Source of the DNA: an uncultured Pseudomonadales bacterium
GTDB lineage: Bacteria > Pseudomonadota > Gammaproteobacteria > Pseudomonadales > UBA7434
Direction of reading: 5' to 3'
Length of the DNA: 64,000 nt
NCBI GenBank assembly: GCA_943788835.1
Contig: CALSRU010000004.1
Location: forward strand, 155,941 to 219,940
Positions within the stretch are counted from its first letter, which is position 1, and each line of letters opens with the position of its first letter. Made by a program: the position numbers and the translations under genes. This document shows positions 1 through 9,705 of this stretch, one piece after another. Below the pieces are notes generated by a model. The model was not told the DNA's origin. It did not search any database and saw only the letters and a program-made list of their open reading frames with translations.

Positions 1-640
1 AGCGATGCAAAAAGGCTTGGGTGGCAACCCCTTGGCAGGCTATCAGGTGTTTTTAAAAACCCCGTTTTTGCTAGGCATTGGCTTATTCATTTTCTTATAT
101 GCCGGTATTGGTAGTTTCGTTTATTTTGAATTAAAGAATCTAATGGTCGATTTTAGCCGTGAGCAGCGCACCCAGTATTGGGCGCTTATTGACGTGGCAA
201 CCAATACATTAACAATTATCTCTGGCATGTTTATTACTTCGCGACTGGCGAGCCGCTTTGGACTTGCGCTAACGCTGGCACTGATACCGGTTTGTATTGT
301 GCTGGGTTTGTTAACGGTGGCATTGGTGCCGCTGGTGTGGATGGTGGTGGCGCTGCAAATATTTCGTCGCGCGGGTAACTACGGGATTACTCGTCCGGCG
401 CGAGAAATGCTTTTTACAATTGTTGACCGAGAAACGCGATTTAAAGCCAAGCAGGTGATTGATGTGGTGGTTTACCGTGGTGGCGATGTGTTTTGGGGTT
501 GGTCTTTCACAGCGTTGACCGCATTGTTGGGTTTAGGCGTGGCCGGTGTGGCATTAGTGGGGGCAGCGATCGCTGCTTTATGGGCGGCTGTTGGAGTTTT
601 TCTTGGTCGTCATTTTGCTACCCACGAAAGACCTGATTAA
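1..640 (+). CDS. MFS-type permease, C-terminal part (5' end outside window)
   Basis: The reading frame is open to the first base of the window, so the ATG at 5 is probably an internal methionine. About 212 residues are visible. They are very hydrophobic, with roughly six membrane segments (around residues 18-38, 60-80, 85-105, 108-128, 165-185 and 185-205) and short charged loops. This looks like the C-terminal half of a 12-helix transporter. The Arg-rich loop near residues 125-150 resembles the MFS-like NTP/NDP-exchange transporter group, but no substrate can be assigned. The stop at 638-640 lies about 85 bases before the formaldehyde dehydrogenase gene on the same strand. Inner-membrane location is inferred from composition. 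Confidence 0.7.
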   Translation, partial: AMQKGLGGNPLAGYQVFLKTPFLLGIGLFIFLYAGIGSFVYFELKNLMVDFSREQRTQYWALIDVATNTLTIISGMFITSRLASRFGLALTLALIPVCIVLGLLTVALVPLVWMVVALQIFRRAGNYGITRPAREMLFTIVDRETRFKAKQVIDVVVYRGGDVFWGWSFTALTALLGLGVAGVALVGAAIAALWAAVGVFLGRHFATHERPD

Positions 641-724
641 ATAGTGATTGCGGTTTATTTTTTTAATAGCCCGCTACGTATTAATTGCAGTAGAGATGAG
701 TATTTATCAATACAGGATGAGTTC

Positions 725-1832
725 ATGAAAACACGCGCCGCCGTTGCTTTTCAAGCGGGCAAACTGCTCGAAATAGCCGATGTTGAATTACAAGGCCCGC
801 AGGCCGGTGAAGTGCTGGTGGAAGTTAGGGCTACGGGCGTTTGTCATACCGATGCCTTTACCTTGTCTGGTGATGATCCGGAGGGCGCGTTTCCTGCAAT
901 TCTTGGGCATGAGGGAGCTGGGGTAGTGGTAGAGGTAGGCGCGGGAGTGAAGTCGGTGAGGCCTGGTGATCATGTCATTCCTTTGTACACGCCTGAATGC
1001 CGCGAGTGCAATTTTTGTTTGCACCCTAAAACTAACCTCTGCCAAGCTATTCGTGAAACGCAAGGTCGCGGCGTTATGCCTAATGGCAGCAGTCGGTTTA
1101 CGCTTGATGGTGAGCCTATTTTGCATTACATGGGATGCTCGACTTTTTCCAACTTCACGGTATTGCCTGAAATTGCCGTCGCTAAGGTGCGCGAAGATGC
1201 TCCTTTCGATAAAATTTGCTACATAGGTTGTGGCGTAACGACCGGCATTGGTGCGGTGGCTTTTGATGCGAAAGGTGGAGCCCGGTGCCAATGTTGTGGT
1301 GTTTGGTTTAGGTGGTATTGGATTGAACGTCATTCAAGGTGCCAAAATGGTGGGGGCCAATAAAATTATTGGTATTGATATTAATGAGAGTAAAATATCA
1401 CTCGCGAAGCAATTCGGTATGACGCATTTTATCAATCCGAGTAAAGTTGAAAATGTTGTTGATGCCATTGTTGATGTGACCGGTGGCGGTGCCGATTACA
1501 GTTTTGAATGTATTGGAAACGTCAATACTATGCGTCAAGCGCTTGAGTGTTGCCATAAAGGCTGGGGCGAGTGCTACATTATTGGTGTGGCGGGTGCGGG
1601 GCAGGAAATTTCTACGCGACCGTTTCAGTTGGTCACGGGGCGTTCATGGAAAGGCTCAGCATTTGGTGGAGCCAGAGGTCGCACGGATGTGCCGCGCATT
1701 GTCGATTGGTATATGGAAGGAAAAATCAACATTGATGATTTAATTACTCACACCATGCCACTGGAAAAAATTAACGATGCCTTTGACTTAATGCATGCCG
1801 GTCAATCCATCCGCTCGGTGGTGCTTTATTAA
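725..1832 (+). pseudogene. frmA: S-(hydroxymethyl)glutathione dehydrogenase (class III ADH), frameshifted
   Basis: This is a zinc-type medium-chain dehydrogenase that oxidises S-hydroxymethylglutathione (glutathione plus formaldehyde) to S-formylglutathione with NAD. The start is ATG 725. The frame from 725 carries the catalytic-zinc region (CHTD), GHEGAG and the structural-zinc cysteines (CRECNFC...C). It leaves the family sequence at about 1274, where the text reads gcgaaaggtggag, and stops at 1363. The rest ([16 protein letters not shown], the Rossmann NAD site) continues in the +1 frame to the stop at 1830-1832. Removing one G at 1274-1275 restores a 368-residue protein, the normal class III ADH length. 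Everything else looks intact, so the shift is either a very recent mutation or a sequencing error. The stop overlaps the fghA start by one base, as expected for a formaldehyde operon. Confidence 0.85.
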
Positions 1833-2674
1833 TGTTTGAAAAGTTAGCCTCTAACAAACTGTTTGATGGTCAGCAGCTGCAATACCAGCATCACTCCCAG
1901 GTACTGGCTTGTACCATGCGTTTTTCGGTTTACTTGCCGCCGCAAGCACTGCAGGGCCCAGTGCCGGTGATTTATTGGTTGTCAGGATTAACCTGTAATG
2001 AGCAAAATTTTGTGTTTAAAGCTGGTGCTCAAAAATATGCTGCACAGTATGGTGTTGCCATTGTCTGCCCCGATACCAGCCCACGTGGCGACCACGTAGC
2101 CGATGATCCGCAAGGTAGCTGGGACTTTGGTTTGGGCGCTGGATTTTACATTGATGCAACTCAGTCACCGTGGGTCGAAAATTATCAAATGTACAGTTAT
2201 GTCACGGCTGAGTTGCCCAAGTTAATAGCTAAGCATTTTCCTATTGATGCGAGTCGCTCGAGTATTTCAGGGCACTCGATGGGTGGGCACGGTGCATTAA
2301 TTGCGGCGCTAAAAAAACCAGCGCAGTACCGTTGTGTGTCGGCGTTTGCTCCCATTGTCTCGCCCTCGACCTGTGCATGGGGTGAAAAAGCCTTAGGTGG
2401 CTATTTAGGCGTTAATAGAGCCGTTTGGCAGGCCTATGATGCTTGCGCACTGGTGGGTCCAGCGAGTCACCATTTGCCGGTGTTGGTTGACCAAGGCACT
2501 GCCGATGAGTTTTTGCCTCAGCAACTACAAACTGAGCGTCTAGTTGAGGTGAGTACCGCAGCGAATTACCCCATGAATATTCGCTACCAAGAGGGTTATG
2601 ATCACTCGTATTTTTTTATTGCCAGTTTTATAGAAGAACACATTGCTTTTCATGCTGAATTTTTATCTACTTAA
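1832..2674 (+). CDS. fghA: S-formylglutathione hydrolase
   Basis: This esterase hydrolyses S-formylglutathione to formate and glutathione, the second step of glutathione-dependent formaldehyde detoxification. It is cytosolic and 280 residues long, the usual size. It has the esterase-D alpha/beta-hydrolase fold, with the nucleophile elbow GHSMGG (Ser149), an acid in the DQGTADEF segment and a histidine in YDHSYFF near residue 260. The SGLTCNEQNF oxyanion-hole region at 51-60 is typical. ATG 1832 overlaps the frmA stop by one base, so translation is probably coupled. The frmA frameshift would stop ribosomes at 1363 and could reduce fghA translation. Confidence 0.95.
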   Translation: MFEKLASNKLFDGQQLQYQHHSQVLACTMRFSVYLPPQALQGPVPVIYWLSGLTCNEQNFVFKAGAQKYAAQYGVAIVCPDTSPRGDHVADDPQGSWDFGLGAGFYIDATQSPWVENYQMYSYVTAELPKLIAKHFPIDASRSSISGHSMGGHGALIAALKKPAQYRCVSAFAPIVSPSTCAWGEKALGGYLGVNRAVWQAYDACALVGPASHHLPVLVDQGTADEFLPQQLQTERLVEVSTAANYPMNIRYQEGYDHSYFFIASFIEEHIAFHAEFLST

Positions 2675-2740
2675 TTTGGACGCTGTATTAGGTGTTTTGC
2701 CTAAGTCGTCAACCATCAGTTTTTATTGGAGCCATTAATA

Positions 2741-3406
2741 ATGAATGTTACTCAAGCCATGCAGTCACGCCGAACTATTCGAGGCTTTAAGCCGGACCCA
2801 GTGCCTGCTGAAGTGATTCGTGAGATATTTTCTATTGCGCAAGAAAGTCCATCTAACTGCAATACCCAGCCGTGGCATGTTTCGGTAGTTTCAGGTGAAC
2901 AACGCGATGCGCTTGAAAATGCCTTGGTGACTGAAATCATGCTGGGTAAAAAGCCAGAGCAAGCGTTCCAGGCTTTTGACCAAGATCTAGCCGGTGTATA
3001 CAAAGATCGGCAATACGCTTGCGCAGCTGGTTATTACACTACCATGGGTATTGCTCGTGAAGACAAAGATGCACGCAATGCGCTAATGGTAAAGAACTGG
3101 CAGTTTTTTGGTGCGCCGCACGTGGCATTTATCTCCATGCCGAAAACGATGGGGCCTATTAACGCAGTTGATATAGGTATTTATTTGCAGTCGCTTATGC
3201 TGCTGATGGTAGAACGAGGGTTGGCGAGTTGCCCCCAGGGCGCGCTGGCTTTTTTTCCGCAGCCGGTGTTTGATTTAGCCAACATCCCCAAAGACAACGG
3301 CATTCTTTGTGGGCTTTCATTTGGCTATGCCGATGCTGAGGCAAAAATTAACGAGGTTAAAATGGAGCGCGCGGAATTGGCTGACACCGTGCAATTTTTT
3401 GATTAA
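2741..3406 (+). CDS. Nitroreductase family FMN oxidoreductase
   Basis: A flavin-dependent NAD(P)H oxidoreductase of the nitroreductase fold, 221 residues from ATG 2741. The start is chosen because a GGAG sits about 10 bases upstream at 2727; an in-frame TTG at 2726 is less likely. The N-terminal Q-x2-SRRTIRGF segment and SPSNCNTQPWHV near residues 44-55 are the FMN-binding signatures. The C-terminal SCPQG and GLSFGYAD segments match the group acting on nitroaromatics or quinones. The true substrate is unknown. It follows fghA by 66 bases on the same strand and may be read through from it. Confidence 0.9.
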   Translation: MNVTQAMQSRRTIRGFKPDPVPAEVIREIFSIAQESPSNCNTQPWHVSVVSGEQRDALENALVTEIMLGKKPEQAFQAFDQDLAGVYKDRQYACAAGYYTTMGIAREDKDARNALMVKNWQFFGAPHVAFISMPKTMGPINAVDIGIYLQSLMLLMVERGLASCPQGALAFFPQPVFDLANIPKDNGILCGLSFGYADAEAKINEVKMERAELADTVQFFD

Positions 3407-3442
3407 AACAACGCCGTTGACAAGGCTCTCTGAACGACCCTG

Positions 3443-5074
3443 TTAGGCCGTCCACGAGACTTGTTCGCCATGTTGCTTGGCGATGACATCGCTATAGTGA
3501 GCTTCGATTTGATCGCGCTTGAGTTTTAACGTGGGGGTCAGCAAGTCATTCTCGACCCCCCATGGCTCGTCACATACCACAATACCCGACAAGCGCTCGT
3601 GCGATTCTAGCTGTCGGTTGGTCTCTTCAAGGGTGGCTAAAAGACTTTCGTGAAGCACTTCACGCGCGGTAGTGTCGCCTTCATTTATAACCACTAGTGC
3701 AATGGGCTGTGGCAAACCTGAACCTGTAACGCAGGATTGCTCTATATAGCTGTTAGTGCCCAACAGGTTTTCGATGGGTGTGGGTGCTACATACTTTCCT
3801 TTGGCAGTTTTGAATTGCTCTTTGACGCGACCAGTAATGCTCCAAGCGCCGTTGGCTTGTTGAGTTGCTCTGTCACCGGTTTTAAACCAGTCGCCGTCAA
3901 ACGCAGCAGCAGTGGCTTCAGGGTTCTTATAGTAGCGTTTCAGAATGGCAGGCCCGCGTACGAGTAATTCGCCATTCTCATCAACTTTTAGTTCATTGCC
4001 TTCGATAGGGCCGCCAATCGTGCCCAGGCGTGATGATTCAAATGGCAAGTTAAAACAAGCCGCGCCGCTGGTTTCCGTCATTCCCCAGCCTTCAGAAATG
4101 TCAATACCTATGCGAGAAAACCATTGGAGTAGGGCCGGTGCAATAGGCGCAGTGCCTGAGCCAAACGATTCGCAATAGTTAAACCCCAATTGCTTGCGTA
4201 ATTTTGCAGCTACCAAAGGCCCGATGAGCGGAATAGATAGTAGTTTCTGTAAGCGTCGGTCGGGAATTTTTTCGAGCGTTTTAGATTGAAATTTGGCCCA
4301 CAACCGAGGTACCGAAACAAACAGTGTGGGCTTGGTATATTTCAAATCATCCAAGAAAGTCGCCAGCGATTCATTGAAAAATATTTCTAAATCACTGTAA
4401 ACCGAGAGCATAGTAACGAGTGAGCGTTCGGTAATGTGCGCCATGGGTAAATAGGAAATGACGCGATTGGTTTTGTCTGGATAAAATGAAAGTGTGCCGG
4501 TTGCGGCGGCGGCAAGATTGCGTCCTGATAGTTCAACGCCTTTAGGCTTGCCGGTGCTGCCTGAGGTATATACGAGCGTGTAGACGCTGTCTAGCTCGTG
4601 CTTGGCGGTTTCGAGTAATGGTTCGTGCTCATCTAGCCAGTTTGCCCAGCGATAGTCGGCGACAACGTCGGGATAAGGAAAGCCAATAGTGGGTGGCTTA
4701 GTGTCAACTTGTTGAATGGCATCGTAGCTGTCTAGCTTACCAATCATGAGTGCTTTAGCGCCGCTGTGTTCTAGCACATAACTGATGGTGCTGGCTCCGG
4801 CGGTAGAGTAAATAGGTACGCTGATCATGCCGGCCATGGCTATCGCGAAATCTGTGACGACCCACTCCATACTGTTTTTGGCCAGAATAGCGACGCGATC
4901 ACCGTTGCTTAGCCCTAGTGAGAGCAAGCCAGTAGCTATTTTTCGCGCCATTTGATCAACTTCGCGCCATGTGTAGCTCGTCCAAGCCCCATCGCGCGGC
5001 TGGTTGAGGTAGCTTGCATCAGGGTTGGCTTTAACACGGAGGTTGAATTGCTCAAGAGGGCCCGTAAGGCTCAT
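3443..5074 (-). CDS. AMP-binding long-chain acyl-CoA synthetase
   Basis: An adenylate-forming enzyme that activates fatty acids with ATP and CoA. It has 543 residues and starts at ATG 5074. The phosphate-binding loop YTSGSTGKPKG lies at residues 169-179, followed by the GWGMTETSG adenylation motif, the TGDRA hinge region and a C-terminal GKYVAPTPIEN segment containing the usual catalytic lysine region. The order and length match the long-chain (FadD15/ACSBG-like) subgroup more than short-chain acetyl-CoA synthetases. It stands alone, convergent with the nitroreductase and divergent from the ferredoxin. Chain length and pathway are not determinable. Confidence 0.9.
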   Translation of the reverse strand: MSLTGPLEQFNLRVKANPDASYLNQPRDGAWTSYTWREVDQMARKIATGLLSLGLSNGDRVAILAKNSMEWVVTDFAIAMAGMISVPIYSTAGASTISYVLEHSGAKALMIGKLDSYDAIQQVDTKPPTIGFPYPDVVADYRWANWLDEHEPLLETAKHELDSVYTLVYTSGSTGKPKGVELSGRNLAAAATGTLSFYPDKTNRVISYLPMAHITERSLVTMLSVYSDLEIFFNESLATFLDDLKYTKPTLFVSVPRLWAKFQSKTLEKIPDRRLQKLLSIPLIGPLVAAKLRKQLGFNYCESFGSGTAPIAPALLQWFSRIGIDISEGWGMTETSGAACFNLPFESSRLGTIGGPIEGNELKVDENGELLVRGPAILKRYYKNPEATAAAFDGDWFKTGDRATQQANGAWSITGRVKEQFKTAKGKYVAPTPIENLLGTNSYIEQSCVTGSGLPQPIALVVINEGDTTAREVLHESLLATLEETNRQLESHERLSGIVVCDEPWGVENDLLTPTLKLKRDQIEAHYSDVIAKQHGEQVSWTA

Positions 5075-5419
5075 ACCTATTTCCTTTAATTCTTATAACG
5101 ATTAAAAATTTAGTTTGACGCTTTTATAAGGCAAACTCAAGTGTCGGTTTTTTCATGAAGTCTTTATCCTTGCACTCGCCCAAAGCCTTAATGGTTTGCG
5201 CTTTGAAGGCTGCTGAGTACGTTGCTCGCAAGCTTTAGCCTGAGTGATCAAAACGATGGAAGGCGGAGCATGTTGGTGCTAGGGGCGTTCAATAAAAATG
5301 TTCTACTTTTGTCATTCGCACGCAGCGAAGAGGCATAATTTTAGGTTAACATGTACCCTTGCGAAGCGTTGTCTCGCTATAGATAATCGGGTTAATCACT
5401 ATATTTAGGATGTCGTAGA
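5075..5419. other. Divergent intergenic region without a gene
   Basis: 345 bases between the acyl-CoA synthetase start and the ferredoxin start. It must hold the promoters of both. I see only very short ORFs (for example a 27-codon frame from the ATG at 5155) and no strong -35/-10 pair, hairpin or tRNA. Confidence 0.5.
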
Positions 5420-5740
5420 ATGATCACAGTCACATTTATTCATGCAGATGAGTCTGAGCAAAAAGTAACGGGTGTTGTGGGTAATACCGTCATGCAGTTG
5501 GCCATTGATGAGGGCGTTGAGGGTATTGTTGCTGAGTGTGGCGGTGGTTGCGCCTGTGCCACATGCCATTGCTATATCGGCGATGGTTGGGTCGAGCTGG
5601 TGGGTCCGCCCAACGATTTTGAAACCGAAATGCTTGATGGCACGGCTGCGCAGCGTAAAGAAAATAGTCGCTTGTCTTGTCAAGTGACCTTGAGTGATGA
5701 GCTAGACGGTTTGATTGTACATTTACCCGAGGAGCAATAA
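5420..5740 (+). CDS. Adrenodoxin-type [2Fe-2S] ferredoxin
   Basis: A small electron carrier of 106 residues. Ligand cysteines fit the vertebrate/putidaredoxin pattern: Cys40, Cys46, Cys49 (C-x5-C-x2-C) and Cys87 in SRLSCQV. Extra cysteines at 44 and 51 flank the cluster loop. The N-terminal MITVTF strand and the acidic 69-75 segment, which usually docks a reductase or P450, are typical. No hsc/isc genes, P450 or ferredoxin reductase lie nearby, so the partner is unknown. ATG 5420 is preceded by AGGA at 5408. The next gene follows after about 70 bases and may be co-transcribed. Confidence 0.92.
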   Translation: MITVTFIHADESEQKVTGVVGNTVMQLAIDEGVEGIVAECGGGCACATCHCYIGDGWVELVGPPNDFETEMLDGTAAQRKENSRLSCQVTLSDELDGLIVHLPEEQ

Positions 5741-5812
5741 GCTAGTTGATGTGTGATTAAAGCCATTGATGCTTTGATCGGTCGGACTAAATTTATTGCA
5801 GTGAGGCAGCCA

Positions 5813-6082
5813 ATGAGCAACCAAAAAATTCGCGAGTTGTTAGCGCAGTTGCAAACAGAGCTTGATGCGGCACATATTGATGATGAAACGCGCGCATTAA
5901 TCAATGCCCTGGATCGAGATATTCAGCAACATGTCCCGGAGGATGCTGCGCAACCAGTTGAAGAGAGTAGTGCGCTTTTCGAACGGGCTAAAGCGCTTGA
6001 AACTCGCTTTGCAGTAGAGCACCCGACGGCTGAATTATTTTTGCGTGAAATTGCTGACTTGCTGGGTAAGCTAGGTATTTAA
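5813..6082 (+). CDS. DUF4404-like small protein
   Basis: An 89-residue, mostly alpha-helical protein, acidic in the middle. Start ATG 5813 is preferred because GAGGCAG lies just upstream and the protein then begins MSNQKIRELL, which I recall for DUF4404 proteins. An upstream in-frame GTG at 5753 would add 20 residues of unrelated-looking sequence. Two helices (about 1-45 and 55-89) suggest a coiled-coil. Function unknown. Its 3' end overlaps the convergent membrane-protein gene by four bases. Confidence 0.75.
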   Translation: MSNQKIRELLAQLQTELDAAHIDDETRALINALDRDIQQHVPEDAAQPVEESSALFERAKALETRFAVEHPTAELFLREIADLLGKLGI

Positions 6083-6498
6083 TCTATTTTGAATGCGTTT
6101 TTATGCCGCCGGCGTCGAAGCCAATTGACGGCTGCTAGCACTTTGGGCTGTGCAATGACCTTCCTTATTAACTGATGCTTGCCCGGAAAGTTAGTCAGTA
6201 CCAAACCGACTAATAGCGTTAATACTCCTTGGCCTGGAAGTATCAGCATGGCCAGTCCGGCTAGTATGAGCATTACACCAATACAGTTTTTTAGACTGAG
6301 GCTAAGTAATGCCAGTAGGCTAATATTTTTACGAATGCCGCTAGGGCCGTGCTCTTTAATAAAATAGTCGTCGGGTATTGCTGCAATAAAGTAGGGTAAT
6401 ACAAGCACGCTCACTAGTAAGGTTACCAGTGAAAAGCCCGCCATCCACACACTTAGGTAGGCGTGCTCTGTTACCCATTGTTGAATCGTGTTCAGCAT
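6079..6498 (-). CDS. Small inner-membrane protein (PGPGW-like)
   Basis: A 139-residue protein with about three membrane segments: residues 15-40, 60-85 and 85-105. The ILPGQGVLTLLVGL stretch in the last resembles the core of the PGPGW putative transmembrane family, although the key PGPGW is PGQGV here. The C-terminal tail is strongly basic (RRRRHKN) and should face the cytoplasm. It lies 34 bases downstream of recQ on the same strand, so co-transcription is possible. No function can be assigned. Confidence 0.65.
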   Translation of the reverse strand: MLNTIQQWVTEHAYLSVWMAGFSLVTLLVSVLVLPYFIAAIPDDYFIKEHGPSGIRKNISLLALLSLSLKNCIGVMLILAGLAMLILPGQGVLTLLVGLVLTNFPGKHQLIRKVIAQPKVLAAVNWLRRRRHKNAFKID

Positions 6499-6532
6499 CT
6501 CTTGCGTCGGCTTAATTAAGTGTATACCGGGT

Positions 6533-8383
6533 TCAGCTCACGCTCTGGACATGGTCTGCCAGAACTTCTAAGAAGGCACTGCCATATTTTTCGAGTTTAG
6601 CATCGCCTACGCCATTGAGTTTTAGCATATCGCTCTGCGTTGCGGGGTGCAGCTCCATCATTTCCATTAGTGTTGCATCATGAAAGATCATATACGGTGG
6701 TATGTTGAATTGGTCTGCGAGCGCTTTGCGACATTCGCGCAGGTTATTCCATAAGGTTTCATCTTCCGGTGACACGCCAGAGCCTTTTGCGCCACTTTTT
6801 GGCTGTTTAAGCTTAGGCTGGGCGGTATCTTTACGCAGCTGCAGGGCCAGTTCGCCTTTGAGTAGAGCGCGCGCCGAATCGGTTAGTGCAAGTGCGCCAT
6901 AGCGGTCGGCATTGACAAAAATAAAGCCGCGTACGATGAGTTGTCGCACTAAAGAACGCCACTGGTTTTGTGACAGCTCCGCGCCAATGCCAAATGTTGA
7001 GAGCTGTGCGTGGCCAAACTGCTCAACCTTTTCGCTGGCTTTACCGCGCAGCACATCAATGGTGTGCATCACGCCAAAGCGCTGATCTAAGCGATAGATA
7101 CAGGATAATAATTTGCGTGCGTGTTCAGTCGCATCCCATGTCTCGGGTGGTTTCATGCAGTTGTCGCAATTGCCACAGGCACGACCATCGGTTTCGCCAA
7201 AGTAAGCAAGCAGCGGTAAACGGCGGCAATCGGTCAGTTCGCACCAGCCAAGCAAGGTGTCGAGCTTTTGTTTTTCGTTGCGTTTGAATTCAAGCGCGGC
7301 GTCGGATCGATCGATAAATTGCGAGAGCTGCACGATATCTTCAAGGCCATAAATCATATGGGCATGTGCGGCATTGCCATCGCGACCGGCGCGACCGGTT
7401 TCTTGATAATAAGCTTCCATGCTTTTGGGTAAATTCATATGCACCACAAACCTCACGTCAGGCTTGTCGATACCCATGCCAAAGGCTACCGTTGCAACCA
7501 TAATAATTTGCTCTTCGCGCAAAAAGCGCGATTGATTATGTTTGCGTTGATCGGCGCTTAGCCCCGCATGATAGGGCAATGCAGTGAGACCGCGATCAGC
7601 CAAAAAAATAGCGGTCGACTCTACCTGCTTGCGCGAAAGACAATAAACAATTCCGCTTTCTTCGCGGTGCGCCGTTAAAAAACGCAGCAACTGTTTTTTC
7701 GGTTCTGACTTTTGACTCACGGTATAATGGATGTTGGGTCGATCAAAACTGGTGACAAACGTTTTGGGTTGTTCAAGCCCTAGGCGTAGAGCAATTTCGT
7801 TGCGGGTGACGAGTGTGGCGGTAGCCGTCAAGGCCATGCGCGGCACAGTAGGGAAATAATTTTTTAGTTGATTGAGCTGGAGATAATCTTGTCGGAAATC
7901 ATGCCCCCACTGCGATACGCAATGAGCTTCGTCAATAGCGATTAGAGAGATGGCACAGTCACACAGCCAATTGAGCGTTGCCGGTTGATTGATGCGCTCC
8001 GGCGCGATGTAAATTAGATCAATGTCGCCTTGCTGCATTTGCCGACGAATTAACTGCTGTTGATCAGCACTCAGCGTTGAATTGAGAAAAGCTGCACGCA
8101 CTCCTAATTGCAGCAGCGCATCGACTTGATCTTGCATTAATGCGATAAGTGGTGAAATAACAATGCCGGTACCTTGGCGAAGCAGTGCCGGGATTTGATA
8201 GCAAATAGATTTGCCAGCGCCGGTGGGCATCAGTACTAGCGTGTCATGCCCGTCGACAGCGGCTTCAATGACAGCTTGCTGCTCACCACGAAAATCATCA
8301 TAGCCATACGTATGTTGCAGCAGCGATAGTGCATGATTGGCAGCAGGGTGTGTGTTTTTTGAATGGTTATGGGTATTCAGCAT
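6533..8383 (-). CDS. recQ: ATP-dependent DNA helicase RecQ
   Basis: A superfamily-2 3'-5' DNA helicase of RecF-pathway recombination and fork repair, 616 residues, the normal bacterial length. In order: the [12 protein letters not shown]-motif region; Walker A MPTGAGKS near residue 55; the DEAH box [15 protein letters not shown] with the RecQ aromatic-rich loop; the [10 protein letters not shown] motif VI; the zinc-binding cysteines (CRRL...CGNCDNC); the RQC winged helix; and a C-terminal HRDC domain ending near 610. ATG 8383 is used. It follows the ParA gene by about 110 bases on the same strand. No LexA box was recognised upstream. Confidence 0.97.
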   Translation of the reverse strand: MLNTHNHSKNTHPAANHALSLLQHTYGYDDFRGEQQAVIEAAVDGHDTLVLMPTGAGKSICYQIPALLRQGTGIVISPLIALMQDQVDALLQLGVRAAFLNSTLSADQQQLIRRQMQQGDIDLIYIAPERINQPATLNWLCDCAISLIAIDEAHCVSQWGHDFRQDYLQLNQLKNYFPTVPRMALTATATLVTRNEIALRLGLEQPKTFVTSFDRPNIHYTVSQKSEPKKQLLRFLTAHREESGIVYCLSRKQVESTAIFLADRGLTALPYHAGLSADQRKHNQSRFLREEQIIMVATVAFGMGIDKPDVRFVVHMNLPKSMEAYYQETGRAGRDGNAAHAHMIYGLEDIVQLSQFIDRSDAALEFKRNEKQKLDTLLGWCELTDCRRLPLLAYFGETDGRACGNCDNCMKPPETWDATEHARKLLSCIYRLDQRFGVMHTIDVLRGKASEKVEQFGHAQLSTFGIGAELSQNQWRSLVRQLIVRGFIFVNADRYGALALTDSARALLKGELALQLRKDTAQPKLKQPKSGAKGSGVSPEDETLWNNLRECRKALADQFNIPPYMIFHDATLMEMMELHPATQSDMLKLNGVGDAKLEKYGSAFLEVLADHVQSVS

Positions 8384-8490
8384 ATCTCGATTCCTTTTGA
8401 TTATCGTCGCTGCATTCCATGCAGCGCTTCAATAGTGGTGTGTGATTGCAGAGCGTATTGTTAATTGATTGGGGCAGTACCTCAAGCGTG

Positions 8491-9333
8491 CTAATGGGCG
8501 CTAGCTGTTTCAGTTTGTGCTGCCGAATCTTTAAGCTGAAAACTGCCTGGCGGTATCTGTTCAATTTTCTCGAAGAGTGCGATGAACTGTTGAGTCAGTT
8601 TGTGCGAGCGGGCCATATACACAAGAGGCGTTTGTCGATAATGCGACTCTTTCATTTTTACTGAGCTGCCGAGGTAGCAATCGAGCACCGGCATTTCTTC
8701 GGCTTTTAGTTCTTCAACCAAAAGTGCAGGCAGGCTCGCTTGGGCATTAAACTGATTAATAACGATGCCCTCTATGCGAAGGTCTTCATTGTGATCTTCT
8801 TTGAGCTCCATCATGTTATCAATGAGGTTGTAGAGTGCTTGTTTGGAAAACGAATCGCAGTCAAATGGTATGAGCACAGTATTGGTGGCAATGAGAGCAG
8901 ATTTACTATAAAAATTAAAGTTGGGGGCAGTGTCAATATAGATACGATCGTAGTGCTGATCGAGTTGTTCCAGCGCTTTACGGAGTTGATATATTTTGTA
9001 GCGACTTTCAAGATCTTTTTCCATCGCCTCTAATTCAATACTGGCCGGTAATAAGAATAGATTCTCATGCTCGGTTGCCAGCACGTACTCATCCGGTGGC
9101 TGTTTAGTTGAGAGTAGGCCGCGCCGTTGTTTGAAGATGTTTGCCACGCTAGTGCCGGTGGTGAGCGCTTCTTCTGAATGAATGTCGTAGCCTAAGTACA
9201 TGCTGGAGTTGCCCTGAACATCGAGGTCAACAACTAATGTCGAGTAGCCCATCTCGGCACTAATAGCCGCCAGGTTGCAGGTGATGCTGGATTTACCGAC
9301 ACCGCCTTTTTGGTTGAACACCACGCGTATCAT
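8491..9333 (-). CDS. Orphan ParA-family ATPase
   Basis: A deviant-Walker-A P-loop ATPase of 280 residues. KGGVGKS is at 9-15, the VVDLDVQGN switch at 34-42 and the IYIDTAPNFN Walker-B-like strand near 130. Such proteins segregate DNA or position protein clusters on the nucleoid or membrane. There is no N-terminal DNA-binding domain, and neither ParB nor a parS-like palindrome is visible nearby, so it is not the chromosomal ParA locus. The C-terminal 20 residues are Ala/Ser/Gln-rich. Its neighbour is recQ downstream. Cargo is unknown. Confidence 0.85.
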   Translation of the reverse strand: MIRVVFNQKGGVGKSSITCNLAAISAEMGYSTLVVDLDVQGNSSMYLGYDIHSEEALTTGTSVANIFKQRRGLLSTKQPPDEYVLATEHENLFLLPASIELEAMEKDLESRYKIYQLRKALEQLDQHYDRIYIDTAPNFNFYSKSALIATNTVLIPFDCDSFSKQALYNLIDNMMELKEDHNEDLRIEGIVINQFNAQASLPALLVEELKAEEMPVLDCYLGSSVKMKESHYRQTPLVYMARSHKLTQQFIALFEKIEQIPPGSFQLKDSAAQTETASAH

Positions 9334-9705
9334 GTTAGCTATATCCTGTTAGTTTGCGTGCTTTTCGCCGCAGCGAAAAGCCGCTGTGGTTCGATGGAGC
9401 CTTGCAGATTTAAAGACTTTGCTCAATAACTTTTTCGTCAGCTGATCAGCCGTGCCACAGTCTTATCACAGACGCTATGGTAACTTTGGCGTTGGTGCTC
9501 GCGTTCCTGAGCGGGCAGACGCTGCTTTAAACCACGGCGTTCGAGGAGGTGCTTGATTTCTAGTGCGGGCTGAGAAGTACTAAGTTCGAATATTGTACGT
9601 GCTGACTCTGCAGATTACGATAGAAAAACGTGCCAAAAATAGCAAGGCGCGCCTCGCTAAAGTCATTTACTCAGTGCTCGATCAGGTGGCTGGATGAGTA
9701 GTGGC
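9334..9705. other. Intergenic region without a gene
   Basis: 372 bases between the ParA gene start and the 3' end of the YdjM-like gene, both on the minus strand. It should hold the parA promoter and the end of the upstream transcript. I saw no convincing ORF, tRNA or hairpin with a T-run. Confidence 0.45.

Noticed and set aside
1248-1363. ATG at 1248 as a separate gene start for the C-terminal half of frmA
   Set aside because: It lies inside the coding sequence of the first half; the split is explained by a single extra base, not by two genes.
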